64,000 bases of DNA from Rhodovulum sp. MB263 (GTDB lineage Bacteria > Pseudomonadota > Alphaproteobacteria > Rhodobacterales > Rhodobacteraceae). The notes below the pieces were generated by a model. That model had not been told where the DNA came from, made no database searches, and was given only the letters and a program-made list of their open reading frames with translations. Position numbers and translations under genes: made by a program. Of the stretch, positions 9,069 to 16,975 are shown one piece after another (the stretch's first letter is position 1; each line of letters opens with the position of its first letter). Location of the stretch: contig NZ_CP020384.1 of the NCBI RefSeq assembly GCF_002073975.1, positions 3,534,001 to 3,598,000 on the forward strand, read 5' to 3'.

Positions 9069-9791
9069 TCAGCTGCTGGACCCGAGGGTCCGGATCACAT
9101 CGCGGATGCGCTCATCCTCGCGTTCGAGAAACTTCTGGCCGAGTTCATAGGCATGCTGAACCTCGATCATCCGGGAGATTTCGGTCACCGGCTCGACATT
9201 CGACTGCTCGACGAACCCCTGCAGGATACTGCTGTCAAGCACCGGCTGGGTGGCGCCGCCCGGATCGAACAGCGTGCCCGCAACATGGGTCATCGCCTTC
9301 GGATCCGCGGGAAGATAGACCCCGATCTGGGTCAGCGGCCGACCATCGGCACTGATCGTGCCATCGGCGGAGACCGCCAAGGAGGCGGCATCGGGCGGGG
9401 CAAAGACCGGCGCGCCGCCGGCATCGAGTAGCTGATAGCCGTCGGGCGAAACCAGATTGCCGGCCGCATCGGGCGTGAAGCTGCCGGCCCGGGTCAGACG
9501 CTGGCCCTGCGGGGTATTGAGCAGGAAGAATCCTTCGCCTTCGATGGCGAAATCGAAGGTTCCCTTGGTCTGTGTCAGCGGCGCCTGGCTGAAATCGGTA
9601 TTGCGCACATTGGCCTCGGCCATCGACAAGGATCCGCCCGGCCCGTCGACATCGAAGATATATTCCGAAAAGATCAGCCCTTCTCGGCGATAGCCGATGG
9701 TCGAACTGTTGGCGATATTGTTGGCGATGCTCTGCATCTCGCGCATCAGGCCCGATTGCCGGGTGAGCGTGGTGTAGCCGGTGGTTTGCAT
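9069..9791 (-). CDS. flgF: flagellar proximal rod protein FlgF
   Basis: FlgF is a proximal rod subunit of the flagellar basal body. The 240-residue sequence has the flagellar rod N-terminus (GLMREMQSIANNIANSSTIGYRREG). The middle segment is FDFAIEGEGFFLLNTPQGQRLTRAGSF, and the C-terminal motif contains GFVEQSNVEPVTEISRMIEVQHAYE. The gene order flgF-flgG-flgA-flgH is the usual alphaproteobacterial arrangement. The ATG follows fliQ by 3 bp, so coupling is likely. Confidence 0.96.
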   Translation of the reverse strand: MQTTGYTTLTRQSGLMREMQSIANNIANSSTIGYRREGLIFSEYIFDVDGPGGSLSMAEANVRNTDFSQAPLTQTKGTFDFAIEGEGFFLLNTPQGQRLTRAGSFTPDAAGNLVSPDGYQLLDAGGAPVFAPPDAASLAVSADGTISADGRPLTQIGVYLPADPKAMTHVAGTLFDPGGATQPVLDSSILQGFVEQSNVEPVTEISRMIEVQHAYELGQKFLEREDERIRDVIRTLGSSS

Positions 9792-9794
9792 CCG

Positions 9795-10061
9795 TCAGAT
9801 CCCCGCGATCATGGGAACGATCCGTCCGGTGAAGAACCCGACCAGCGTTTCGGTCATGAACGCCATCGAGATCCAGAACACGACCAGGATCGCCGCAAGT
9901 TTGGGTACGAAGGTGAGCGTCATCTCCTGTACCGAGGTCAGGGCCTGAAACAATCCGATCGCCACGCCGGTCACCAGCGCAGCCGTCAGAATCGGCATCG
10001 AGATCACGACCGAAATCCAGAGGCCCTGCCGCAGAGTGTCGTAGAAGATGAGCTCATTCAT
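9795..10061 (-). CDS. fliQ: flagellar export channel protein FliQ
   Basis: This 88-residue protein has two membrane segments (about 15-40 and 55-78) and the conserved FliQ string LTSVQEMTLTFVPKLAAI. FliQ joins FliP and FliR in the export channel of the basal body. It is only 4 bp from fliE. Its placement among rod genes rather than beside fliR is usual in this group. Confidence 0.95.
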   Translation of the reverse strand: MNELIFYDTLRQGLWISVVISMPILTAALVTGVAIGLFQALTSVQEMTLTFVPKLAAILVVFWISMAFMTETLVGFFTGRIVPMIAGI

Positions 10062-10065
10062 GGCG

Positions 10066-10356
10066 CTAGACCGGCATCCTCAGGATTTCCTGATAGGCCT
10101 CGACCACCTTGTCGCGGATCGTGACCGCGGTCTCGACCGCAAGTTCGGTCTGGGCCAGCGCCTGCACCAAGGCATGCGGATCGGCGCCGCCGGTCATGCT
10201 CGACATCGCGGTCTGCTCGGCATTCCGGATCGTATCCGACAGGCCCTGGGCAGCGGCGGCGAAAGTCTTCTCGACGCCGTCCTCTCCGGGTTGGGGCTGG
10301 GTCGCCGGGCGCGCCGTGGTATATCCAAGGGCGGCGACATTGGATTTAAGGTCCAT
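10066..10356 (-). CDS. fliE: flagellar MS-ring/rod adaptor FliE
   Basis: FliE links the MS ring to the proximal rod and is the first exported rod component. The 96-residue protein has the typical C-terminal half, GADPHALVQALAQTELAVETAVTIRDKVVEAYQEILRMPV. The N-terminus is short and poorly conserved, as is usual. It lies between flgC (12 bp away) and fliQ. Confidence 0.95.
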   Translation of the reverse strand: MDLKSNVAALGYTTARPATQPQPGEDGVEKTFAAAAQGLSDTIRNAEQTAMSSMTGGADPHALVQALAQTELAVETAVTIRDKVVEAYQEILRMPV

Positions 10357-10368
10357 CTCCGTCTCTCC

Positions 10369-10761
10369 TTATCGACGCAGCAGATCGAGCAGGCCGCGCG
10401 ACATCTGCCGCGCCTGGTCGAACATCTTGAGGTTTGCCTCGTAGCTGCGTTGTGCCTCGCGCGCGTCAGCGATCTCGATGACAAGATCCACGTTGGAGCC
10501 GTCGTAATTGCCTGTTTCATCCGCCAGCGGATGTGACGGATCGTGCACCTTGGTCAGATCCGACTGATCGAGCGACACCCGGCCGGTCCGGACTTCCCCG
10601 GTCGCACCATGCGAAGTCAGCTCGGTCTCGAAGGTGGTCAGCTTGCGTCGATATCCGGGCGTATCGGTATTGGCGATATTCTCGGACACCAGCCGCAGCC
10701 GGGTTGCTTGGGCCTTCAGGCCGCTGGCCGACAGCCCGAAACTCTGGCTAAGATCGTTCAT
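10369..10761 (-). CDS. flgC: flagellar proximal rod protein FlgC
   Basis: FlgC is a proximal rod subunit. The 130-residue protein carries the rod N-terminal motif LRLVSENIANTDTPGYRRKLTTFE and the C-terminal motif VDLVIEIADAREAQRSYEANLKMFDQAR. Length is close to the E. coli protein. It lies 21 bp downstream of flgB and 12 bp upstream of fliE. Confidence 0.96.
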   Translation of the reverse strand: MNDLSQSFGLSASGLKAQATRLRLVSENIANTDTPGYRRKLTTFETELTSHGATGEVRTGRVSLDQSDLTKVHDPSHPLADETGNYDGSNVDLVIEIADAREAQRSYEANLKMFDQARQMSRGLLDLLRR

Positions 10762-10782
10762 CTCACGCTCCTACCATTCTGG

Positions 10783-11172
10783 TTATCTCTGCCGCCCGAG
10801 GCTGGTCCTCAGGATCCCGAGCGAGCTTCGGTAAACGGCCAGCGCAAGGTCGTGCTGCCGCTTTGTCTCGACCGCCTTAAGCATCTGATCCTCGACCGAA
10901 ACGGTATTGCCATTCGGCTCTTCCGGATCGGCCCTGTCGGTGTTCTGAGCGGCATGGGCCATCTCGCGCCCGGCCATATGGCCGGACCGTGTTGCACGCA
11001 TCTGGGTGCCCGTGTCGGACCCGCGATAGGTCCTGTCAAAATCCGCGACATCCTGCGCCCGATAGCCAGGCGTGTCGGAATTCGCGATGTTTCGCGCAAG
11101 GACGGCCTGGCGTGTGCCGGCATGTTTGGCCAGCCCCGACGCCATCCGGAAAATTTCAAGCTTATCGAACAT
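10783..11172 (-). CDS. flgB: flagellar proximal rod protein FlgB
   Basis: FlgB is a proximal rod subunit. The 129-residue protein has the motif RQAVLARNIANSDTPGYRAQDVADFD and the FlgB-type C-terminus SVEDQMLKAVETKRQHDLALAVYRSSLGILRTSLGR. It is the first gene of the reverse-strand rod operon and diverges from fliI across an 84-bp gap that should hold both promoters. TTAA and TTTAG half-sites occur in that gap, but not with proper CtrA spacing. Confidence 0.96.
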   Translation of the reverse strand: MFDKLEIFRMASGLAKHAGTRQAVLARNIANSDTPGYRAQDVADFDRTYRGSDTGTQMRATRSGHMAGREMAHAAQNTDRADPEEPNGNTVSVEDQMLKAVETKRQHDLALAVYRSSLGILRTSLGRQR

Positions 11173-11256
11173 CGGGGTTTCTCCCTCGGTCTCAGACGAT
11201 GCTTAAGCTTGATTCCTTTAGAAACCGTAAGTCATGATCGTTTCGGGAGAATCCTG

Positions 11257-12609
11257 ATGCCACAAAACCCGTTTTCATCGCTTATCGCCCGAATTTCCGC
11301 CCTGACCCCGGTGCGAACCATGGGTCGGGTCGTGGCCGCGGGCAGCGGCACCGTCACCGTGGCGGGACTCTCGGAAAGCGCCGGATTGGGCGATCTCGTC
11401 GAGTTCAGACATAGCCGTGGCACAAGGCGGCGTGGCGAGGTTCTGGCCCTGGCCCAAGGCACGGTGACGGTGCTCCCCGATGGCACGCCCGAGGGGCTGT
11501 CGGTCGGAGATCGGGCGGTCCTGCTGGGTCCGGGAGAGATTGCCCCGCATAGTTCCTGGCTCGGCCGGGTGGTCGACCCGTTCGGACAACCGCTCGACGG
11601 ACGGCCGCTGATGCCGGGTGCGGTGTCGCGCCCGCTCCGTTCCTCCCCTCCGCCCGCCACCGCGCGGCGCCCGCTTGGCAAACGCCTGGCCACCGGACTG
11701 GCCGCCTTCGACACGGTGCTTCCGATCGTGCGGGGCCAGAGAATCGGGCTATTCGCAGGCTCGGGTGTCGGAAAGTCGTCGCTCCTGTCGAAATTCGCAC
11801 GCGGGGTCGAGGCCGACATGACCGTGATCGCACTGGTCGGCGAACGCGGACGCGAAGTGGGAGAGTTCGTGAGCCAGGTGCTTGGCCCCGAAGGCATGGC
11901 GCGCGCCGTTGTCATTGCCGCAACCTCGGATCAGTCGCCAATGGTGCGTCGCCGCGCGGCCTGGGCCGCCATGGCAGTGGCCGAGCATTTCCGTGACCAG
12001 GGCAATCATGTTCTCTTTCTCGCCGATTCCGTAACGCGCTTCGCCGAGGCGCATCGCGAACTCGCCCTGGCGGCCGACGAGCCTGCGGCACTGCGCGGCT
12101 ATCCCCCTTCGACGGCACAGGCGATCATGACGCTGGCCGAACGCGCAGGTCCGGGCGTGGCCGATAGCGGCGACATCACGGCCGTTTTCTCGGTGCTGGT
12201 CGCTGGCTCCGACATGGAAGAACCGGTCGCCGACATCCTGCGCGGAGTGCTCGACGGGCATATCGTCCTTGACCGCCGCATCGCCGAACGCGGACGGTTT
12301 CCGGCGGTCGACCTGCTACGTTCGGTCTCACGCAGCCTGCCCCGCGCGGCCACAGGGGAGGAAAACGCGATCATCGCCCAGGCCCGCCGTTTGCTTGGAG
12401 CTTATGACCGAGCGGAAATGATGATCCAGGCGGGGCTTTATGCGGCCGGCTCCGACCCCGAAATCGACGCGGCAATCGCCGTCTGGCCAAGACTCGACGC
12501 GTTCCTGTCGGAAGACGCACCAGGCGGCGTCGCCGAGAGCTTCGCGCGCCTAGCCGCGATTCTCGACAGCGCGCCGATCAAGCCGGAACTACGCACGATC
12601 AAAGGTTGA
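11257..12609 (+). CDS. fliI: flagellum-specific export ATPase FliI
   Basis: FliI is the hexameric ATPase that powers substrate delivery to the flagellar export gate. The start is ATG 11257, giving 450 residues with the family N-terminus; a much longer open frame upstream runs antisense through flgB and is not used. The Walker A motif GSGVGKSS is at about 168-175. FLADSVTRFAEAHRE and GYPPSTAQ follow as expected for F1/V1-related ATPases. It is transcribed alone, divergent from flgB and convergent with the DUF1217 gene. Confidence 0.96.
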   Translation: MPQNPFSSLIARISALTPVRTMGRVVAAGSGTVTVAGLSESAGLGDLVEFRHSRGTRRRGEVLALAQGTVTVLPDGTPEGLSVGDRAVLLGPGEIAPHSSWLGRVVDPFGQPLDGRPLMPGAVSRPLRSSPPPATARRPLGKRLATGLAAFDTVLPIVRGQRIGLFAGSGVGKSSLLSKFARGVEADMTVIALVGERGREVGEFVSQVLGPEGMARAVVIAATSDQSPMVRRRAAWAAMAVAEHFRDQGNHVLFLADSVTRFAEAHRELALAADEPAALRGYPPSTAQAIMTLAERAGPGVADSGDITAVFSVLVAGSDMEEPVADILRGVLDGHIVLDRRIAERGRFPAVDLLRSVSRSLPRAATGEENAIIAQARRLLGAYDRAEMMIQAGLYAAGSDPEIDAAIAVWPRLDAFLSEDAPGGVAESFARLAAILDSAPIKPELRTIKG

Positions 12610-12652
12610 GCTTATACCGAGCCGACACAGGGCATGAGGATCGGTCATCCGA

Positions 12653-13951
12653 TCATCCGCCCAGAAGTCTCAGAGCAATCTGACCAGAACTATAGCCGGC
12701 GCCGGTATTGGTCTCGGTCCGAACCATGTACAACTTGATCAGTTTGTCGCGCATGCCATCATCGGAGAATTGCACGACACTGGCTTCCCCGAACATGGCC
12801 TTGGCCCTAGCCTTGTAGACATCGAGTTGCCGGTCGAGATCAAGCGACGCGAAGGAGTTGGGCAAGCCAAAGGCCGTGTCGAAAACCGCGCGCATCGGTT
12901 CGGATCCCATAATGGAAAACCACTTGGCATCCTCCGACATGTCGCCAGCGGAAAGCGTCGCCAGTTCCCGGTCGATATTGAGCGCAAGTCGCATGCTGTC
13001 GTCCTGTTCGCCGACAGCCACTTCGAAGCTGCGGGTCAGAAAGGCTGCGGCAATCGTCTCGGTATCGAAAGCCTGCTGGGCTTCGACAGCCTCGACGGCC
13101 TCGCCACGCACGAAACTCCCGAACCCATCCTGAAGTGCGCGGCCCGCGATTGGTTTGCCCGACTCTTCGGTGGCAACGAAGTACGCCTGCTCCCGATCCA
13201 CGGGCGTCGCGTCCGCCTCCTCGGTCGTTTGGTCGGCGCCGAGCACGGCAAGGCTTTCTTCGTCGGCGAAACTGCTCAGAGCGAGTCTGCCAAGCAGAAG
13301 GCCTTGTCCACCTTCTTCGAAATAGCCGTAGACCTGCCCTTTGTCATTGATGCTGACAGACTTTGCCAAGTCAGGAATGGTGACCCCTGAAAAGGCGATC
13401 TTTTCGTCACTGGCATCGGTAACAGAGGCAACTGTATAACCCTCGGCAGTGACGATCTGACCATCTGCGCCACGCTTCAGGCTGGCGTCACGGGTATAAG
13501 CGACGTCGCCGGTCGACGTCGTCACCGCGAGGTAGCCGGCCCCCTCGATTTTGAGGCTCAACTCACTCGCGAAATCCTTCTCGATCGCCGCAGCGGAGCC
13601 CCCTGAGGAAATGAATCTGAAGGCCTCTGCGAGCTTGTAATAGCTCTTGTCGGCCAGCTTGTTGGCCAGCGCGCCCTTATCGTCGACGCCCTCGGTGAGG
13701 ACCTTCTTTATGAAATACTTGTTGCCGATTTCGTCCTGCAGGCCAAAGGCCCCCAAAGCAACTTTCAGCAGACGATAGTCCGAGGCCAACTCGTCAGCCG
13801 ATGTTACCTTCCCGATATTGCTGGCAAAATAGTCCAGTTCCTTCCGTGTCGCTGGACTATTGTTGAAGGCCTCCTGCTGACGCTCCATCGTGCGCTCGAG
13901 GAAACGCCAACCGGCATAGCCCGTCAAAGGGAGAACCGGTTGGAAACTCAT
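12653..13951 (-). CDS. DUF1217-type flagellar protein with an embedded FlgG/FlgF-like module
   Basis: The 432-residue protein appears to be a split domain with an insert. Residues 1-115 (ELDYFASNIGKVTSADELASDYRLLKVALGAFGLQD) and about 300-410 (SIMGSEPMRAVFDTAFGLP) resemble the two ends of DUF1217 proteins found in alphaproteobacterial flagellar clusters. Residues about 130-300 match the core of FlgG encoded at 8264-9049 along their length: IEGAGYLAVT, VAYTRDASLKR, VTAEGYTV, GVTIP, SINDKGQVYGYF and DGFGSFVRG. No rod-type helices (NIANxxTxGY) are present. The ATG overlaps the flbT stop as ATGA, so it is the last gene of the filament operon. It may be an extracellular rod- or hook-associated component; its function is unknown. 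Confidence 0.8.
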   Translation of the reverse strand: MSFQPVLPLTGYAGWRFLERTMERQQEAFNNSPATRKELDYFASNIGKVTSADELASDYRLLKVALGAFGLQDEIGNKYFIKKVLTEGVDDKGALANKLADKSYYKLAEAFRFISSGGSAAAIEKDFASELSLKIEGAGYLAVTTSTGDVAYTRDASLKRGADGQIVTAEGYTVASVTDASDEKIAFSGVTIPDLAKSVSINDKGQVYGYFEEGGQGLLLGRLALSSFADEESLAVLGADQTTEEADATPVDREQAYFVATEESGKPIAGRALQDGFGSFVRGEAVEAVEAQQAFDTETIAAAFLTRSFEVAVGEQDDSMRLALNIDRELATLSAGDMSEDAKWFSIMGSEPMRAVFDTAFGLPNSFASLDLDRQLDVYKARAKAMFGEASVVQFSDDGMRDKLIKLYMVRTETNTGAGYSSGQIALRLLGG

Positions 13952-14358
13952 TGGTCCCGGAGCCCCGTAAGCAAACGTTCTTCGCGCGGAAGGAGCCCAC
14001 GCAACGCCTTGAGTGCCTGATAATACTGGTCCTGCAGGACCGCATCTGTGGCGGCCGCAAGCTGAGCCCGGCTATCCGGGTCGGTCAGCGCCTGACTGAG
14101 TTGCTCGATCCCGCGCAGCAATTGCGGACGCGCCTCGGTCGGAGTCGTGTCTCCGGACAGGACGAGCTGCGCCACATAACAGACCCGGCGAACCGGCGTG
14201 TTGACGTCTTCAGGATGGATCGCGTCGCGCAAGCGCAAGATGTTTGCATTCGGCGTCTTGATTGACAACCGCGTACGGCGATCGCCATTTTCGATCACCG
14301 CACCATTCACCAGAACACGCTCCTTGGGACCGAGCTTTAGAACCAACCCCCCACTCAT
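13948..14358 (-). CDS. flbT: flagellin synthesis regulator FlbT
   Basis: FlbT is a post-transcriptional regulator of flagellin mRNA; in Caulobacter it acts on the fljK 5' leader. The 136-residue sequence matches the family at LVLKLGPKERVLVNGAVIENGDRRTRLSIKTPNANILRLRDAI and DVNTPVRRVCYVAQLVLSGD. The flaF-flbT order beside fliC is typical. It overlaps flaF and the DUF1217 gene by ATGA on both sides. Confidence 0.95.
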   Translation of the reverse strand: MSGGLVLKLGPKERVLVNGAVIENGDRRTRLSIKTPNANILRLRDAIHPEDVNTPVRRVCYVAQLVLSGDTTPTEARPQLLRGIEQLSQALTDPDSRAQLAAATDAVLQDQYYQALKALRGLLPREERLLTGLRDQ

Positions 14359-14735
14359 GACACGCGCTCCCGCTCGGCGAGCCCGCGCATGATGGCGGTG
14401 TTGATCTCAATCAGAGCAGTCGGCTTGGCGCGACCGGCGAGAACCTCATCGGTATGGTGATCGGTAAATTCATAAAGGTAGAAGATGCGCGCCCTCAGCT
14501 CGGCAGGCAAGACATTGTCCTTGTCGGCAACGTCGATTGCCAGAGTACGCCAGAGCTTGCGGTTCTTATGCAGCGCGGCGGCAAGGGCGGGAAACGCGCG
14601 CCGCCCGGCATCTTGAGCCTGCTTGATCTGCGACGTGATACGAACGAAAGCAGCGTATTCGGTGGCACGGGGGCTGCGGGTCTTGTTCTGGTTCGGGGCG
14701 GAATAGGCCGATTGGGCCATCTGGAGTGCGTTCAC
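14355..14735 (-). CDS. flaF: flagellin biosynthesis regulator FlaF
   Basis: FlaF works with FlbT in flagellin export or synthesis in alphaproteobacteria. The best start is GTG 14735 because GGAAGGA lies 7 nt upstream and the product then begins (M)NALQMAQSAYS, the common FlaF N-terminus. This gives 126 residues. An ATG at 14750 would add five residues but lacks a ribosome site. Core motif: KNRKLWRTLAIDVADKDNVLPAELRARIFYLYEFT. It follows fliC across a strong hairpin. Confidence 0.93.
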   Translation of the reverse strand: MNALQMAQSAYSAPNQNKTRSPRATEYAAFVRITSQIKQAQDAGRRAFPALAAALHKNRKLWRTLAIDVADKDNVLPAELRARIFYLYEFTDHHTDEVLAGRAKPTALIEINTAIMRGLAERERVS

Positions 14736-14782
14736 GTTCTGTCCTTCCATTCCTAACATAGCTTTCAGCTCTCAGGCGGAGA

Positions 14783-14808
14783 AGGCCGGGGCGCTTTGGC
14801 CCCGGCCT
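14783..14808 (-). terminator. GC-rich hairpin between fliC and flaF
   Basis: A perfect 10-bp inverted repeat (AGGCCGGGGC / GCCCCGGCCT) with a 6-nt loop lies 8 bp after the fliC stop codon. Only a short TTCT follows on the reverse strand, so it may be a partial terminator or a 3' stabiliser that gives fliC more mRNA than flaF-flbT. Confidence 0.6.
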
Positions 14809-14815
14809 GCCGTCC

Positions 14816-16015
14816 TTAACGGAAGAGCGACAGAAGGTTCTGCGGCGACTGGTTGGCAATCGCCAGAGCCTGGGTGCCAAGCTGCTGCTGCACCTGAAGC
14901 GCCTGGAGGCGGGCCGAGGCTTCCTCCATATCGGCATCGACAAGAGCGCCGATACCGGTTTTCAGCGCATCGGTCAGCTTCGAGAGGAAGTTCGACTGGG
15001 TTTCCAGACGGGATTCCGCCGCACCAAAGGCCGCAGCCGCGTCGATCGAAGAGTTGATCATCGTCTCGATATCCGCCAGCGCGGTCCCGCCGGTGATGCT
15101 GAAGCCGTTCAGCCCAGCCAGAGCACCCGCACCATCGGCCCGCGCACGCACCGCCATGTTGATATCGTCGGTGCCCTGGTTGTCGATGGTGAGTTCTCCG
15201 GCGGCGCCCACCGGATCGTAGAGTGCGGTGACACCGGTGATGCCAGCCGCGTTGATCAGATCGCGCAGGTTGGACAGCGCGATTTCGTTCGCGTCGTTGC
15301 CGGTAGCCACATCATCGGCAGTCACAGTATAGCTGAAGTTCTGATCGCCCAGCGTGACGGTTATGGTTTCGCCCTGAGCCACAGCCGACAGGGCAAAGGC
15401 TTCCTGATCACCGGAGCCGATTGCAACGGCACCGTCGTTGTTGTTGCCTGCGACGACAAGGTTACCACCTGCGGTGCCGGCGGCCAGCTGGCCGGCAGCG
15501 GTGGCGGCAGCCGCAGTGTTCAGGTTCTGGGCATCGATCGTGATCGAGTTCGCGGTAACAGTGCCACCGCTGCGGTCGATCGACCCGACCACCGACGTCC
15601 CGGTACCGGTGTCGATCAGGTTGACGCCGTTGAACTGGGCAGCACCGATGGTGGCTTCCACCAGGCTGATCAGCTCGTCGGTTTCGTTCTGCAACTTGGT
15701 GGTGTCGGCGGTCGCGTCACGGGCGGCAACGACCTTGGTCTTGATGTCCTTCAGCAGGTCGGTGATCGTTTCGGTGGCGGTCCGCGCCACGCCGATCATC
15801 GCCTGGCCGGTGGCGAGGCTGTCGGAGACGGCGTCGAAGCCCGACACGTCGCTTTCCATGACCTTCGAGATGGCCCAGACAGCCGAGTTGTCCTTGGCCG
15901 AGCCGACGGACTTGCCAGTGGAAATCTCCGATTGGGTCTTTTCGAGGTTGGAGTTGATGCCTTTGAGGGTCTGGAGCGCGACCATCGCGCTGGAGTTCGT
16001 CAGGATGCTGGACAT
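14816..16015 (-). CDS. fliC: flagellin (filament subunit)
   Basis: This encodes flagellin, the filament protein. The start is ATG 16015 with GGAAGGA about 9 nt upstream, giving 399 residues beginning MSSILTNSSAMVALQTLKGIN. Family D0/D1 helices are present at both ends (KSVGSAKDNSAVWAISKVMESD; ADMEEASARLQALQVQQQLGTQALAIANQSPQNLLSLFR). The central domain is rich in Ala, Thr, Gly and Asp and is variable. A longer open frame upstream (MGVKRLV...) lacks flagellin features and is not used. A CtrA-like box lies about 155 bp upstream of the start. Confidence 0.97.
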   Translation of the reverse strand: MSSILTNSSAMVALQTLKGINSNLEKTQSEISTGKSVGSAKDNSAVWAISKVMESDVSGFDAVSDSLATGQAMIGVARTATETITDLLKDIKTKVVAARDATADTTKLQNETDELISLVEATIGAAQFNGVNLIDTGTGTSVVGSIDRSGGTVTANSITIDAQNLNTAAAATAAGQLAAGTAGGNLVVAGNNNDGAVAIGSGDQEAFALSAVAQGETITVTLGDQNFSYTVTADDVATGNDANEIALSNLRDLINAAGITGVTALYDPVGAAGELTIDNQGTDDINMAVRARADGAGALAGLNGFSITGGTALADIETMINSSIDAAAAFGAAESRLETQSNFLSKLTDALKTGIGALVDADMEEASARLQALQVQQQLGTQALAIANQSPQNLLSLFR

Positions 16016-16168
16016 GGGTATGATCCTTCCAAGTACAAGGCGCTTTACGCCCAAGGGGTTGAGCCGCGGATAAGCGGCAATTGAAGGCTTTCTGACCCAT
16101 ACGGCTGCGGAGTTTCCCCGTGCCGTGCCACCCGTCTCAGGGCGCGCCCCGAACTTTCCAGCCCGGGG

Positions 16169-16183
16169 TTAAGGGACGACTAA
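16169..16183 (-). promoter_or_regulatory. CtrA-like box upstream of fliC
   Basis: On the fliC strand the sequence reads TTAG-N7-TTAAC, one base from the CtrA consensus TTAA-N7-TTAA. It is in the non-coding gap between the flgN-like gene and fliC. CtrA control of flagellar genes is established in Caulobacter and many Rhodobacterales. Binding here is inferred from sequence only. Confidence 0.45.
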
Positions 16184-16224
16184 TCGAGGGCATCTCTAAA
16201 CGTCGGATTTGGCTAAAATAGGGC

Positions 16225-16563
16225 TCAGGCGCGGCGTGTCAGAGCCGATGGCGTGGCGCCGATGCGAGTGCGCTCGCCACGCTGGGTATAGGTATCGAGC
16301 GCAGCGGCAGGTTCGCGCAGCCGCTTCAGCGAGACCCGGGCCGACTCGAGCCCCTTTTCGACGGCTGCCAGCAGACGGTCGTTACGCTGTGCTTTGCTGC
16401 GAAGCCGATCCAGCGCCTCGCGGTCGGCTTCGGACGGTCTCTGCAGCCGCGCGACCAGTTGCTCTTTCTCGTCCGTCAATGCGCGCAACACTGCAAAGTC
16501 GCTGTGCCGGAGCGCCTGGTATTCGCGCTCGAGCAGGTCGGCGATCATGTCAATCGAGGTCAT
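16225..16563 (-). CDS. FlgN-like flagellar export chaperone (probable)
   Basis: This 112-residue helical protein begins MTSIDMIADLLEREYQALRHSDFAVLRALTDEKEQLVARLQ. That matches the pattern of FlgN chaperones: an N-terminal helix, a LxxLxxEKxxL motif and a coiled C-terminal half. FlgN escorts the hook-filament junction proteins FlgK and FlgL. The ATG lies inside the end of the flgJ-like gene (14-bp overlap). Similarity within the FlgN family is low, so the call rests on size, helix pattern and position. Confidence 0.7.
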   Translation of the reverse strand: MTSIDMIADLLEREYQALRHSDFAVLRALTDEKEQLVARLQRPSEADREALDRLRSKAQRNDRLLAAVEKGLESARVSLKRLREPAAALDTYTQRGERTRIGATPSALTRRA

Positions 16564-16858
16564 CCATCCGCTCCTTGAGTGATTCGAAGATGCTTTCGGC
16601 AAGGCCGATACCTCCTGCGTGAGCCATTTCCGTGGCCTGGGCGTCGCGCAGGAAAGACGTGAACTGGGTTTCTCCGATACCGCCGCCGAACGCGCCGCTG
16701 GACAGCTCGCCCGAAACGTTGCCCAGCCCCGCCGAAGCGAGCATTTCAGAGAGAAACCTGGCCTCCAGCTCCTCGGCGGCTTCGCGCAGCCGCGCGAGCC
16801 TGGCGTCGCGATCCGTCGACAATGTCGACCCGATCGGCGTGGGGGATGAAGGCAGCAT
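16550..16858 (-). CDS. flgJ: FlgJ-type rod-binding protein (N-terminal domain only)
   Basis: The start is ATG 16858, with AGGAG about 8 nt upstream. The 102-residue protein has the rod-binding core LREAAEELEARFLSEMLASAGL followed by SGAFGGGIGETQFTSFLRDAQATEMAHAGGIGLAESIF, as in the N-terminal half of FlgJ. The C-terminal muramidase domain of enterobacterial FlgJ is absent, which is normal in alphaproteobacteria, where a separate lytic enzyme is used. It probably caps or assists rod assembly. Confidence 0.85.
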   Translation of the reverse strand: MLPSSPTPIGSTLSTDRDARLARLREAAEELEARFLSEMLASAGLGNVSGELSSGAFGGGIGETQFTSFLRDAQATEMAHAGGIGLAESIFESLKERMDDLD

Positions 16859-16975
16859 GGCATGAACTCCTAAACTGCGAGTCGTTTTTTTCGTTATTGG
16901 GGGATTCCGGTAAAGGACCGGTAACCGATCTCGGGTCAATCTGCCGCCAGCTCATACAGAAGTCTGGTCAAACGC

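Noticed and set aside
11173-11256. TTAA/TTTAG half-sites in the flgB-fliI gap as a CtrA site
   Set aside because: The spacing is wrong for TTAA-N7-TTAA.
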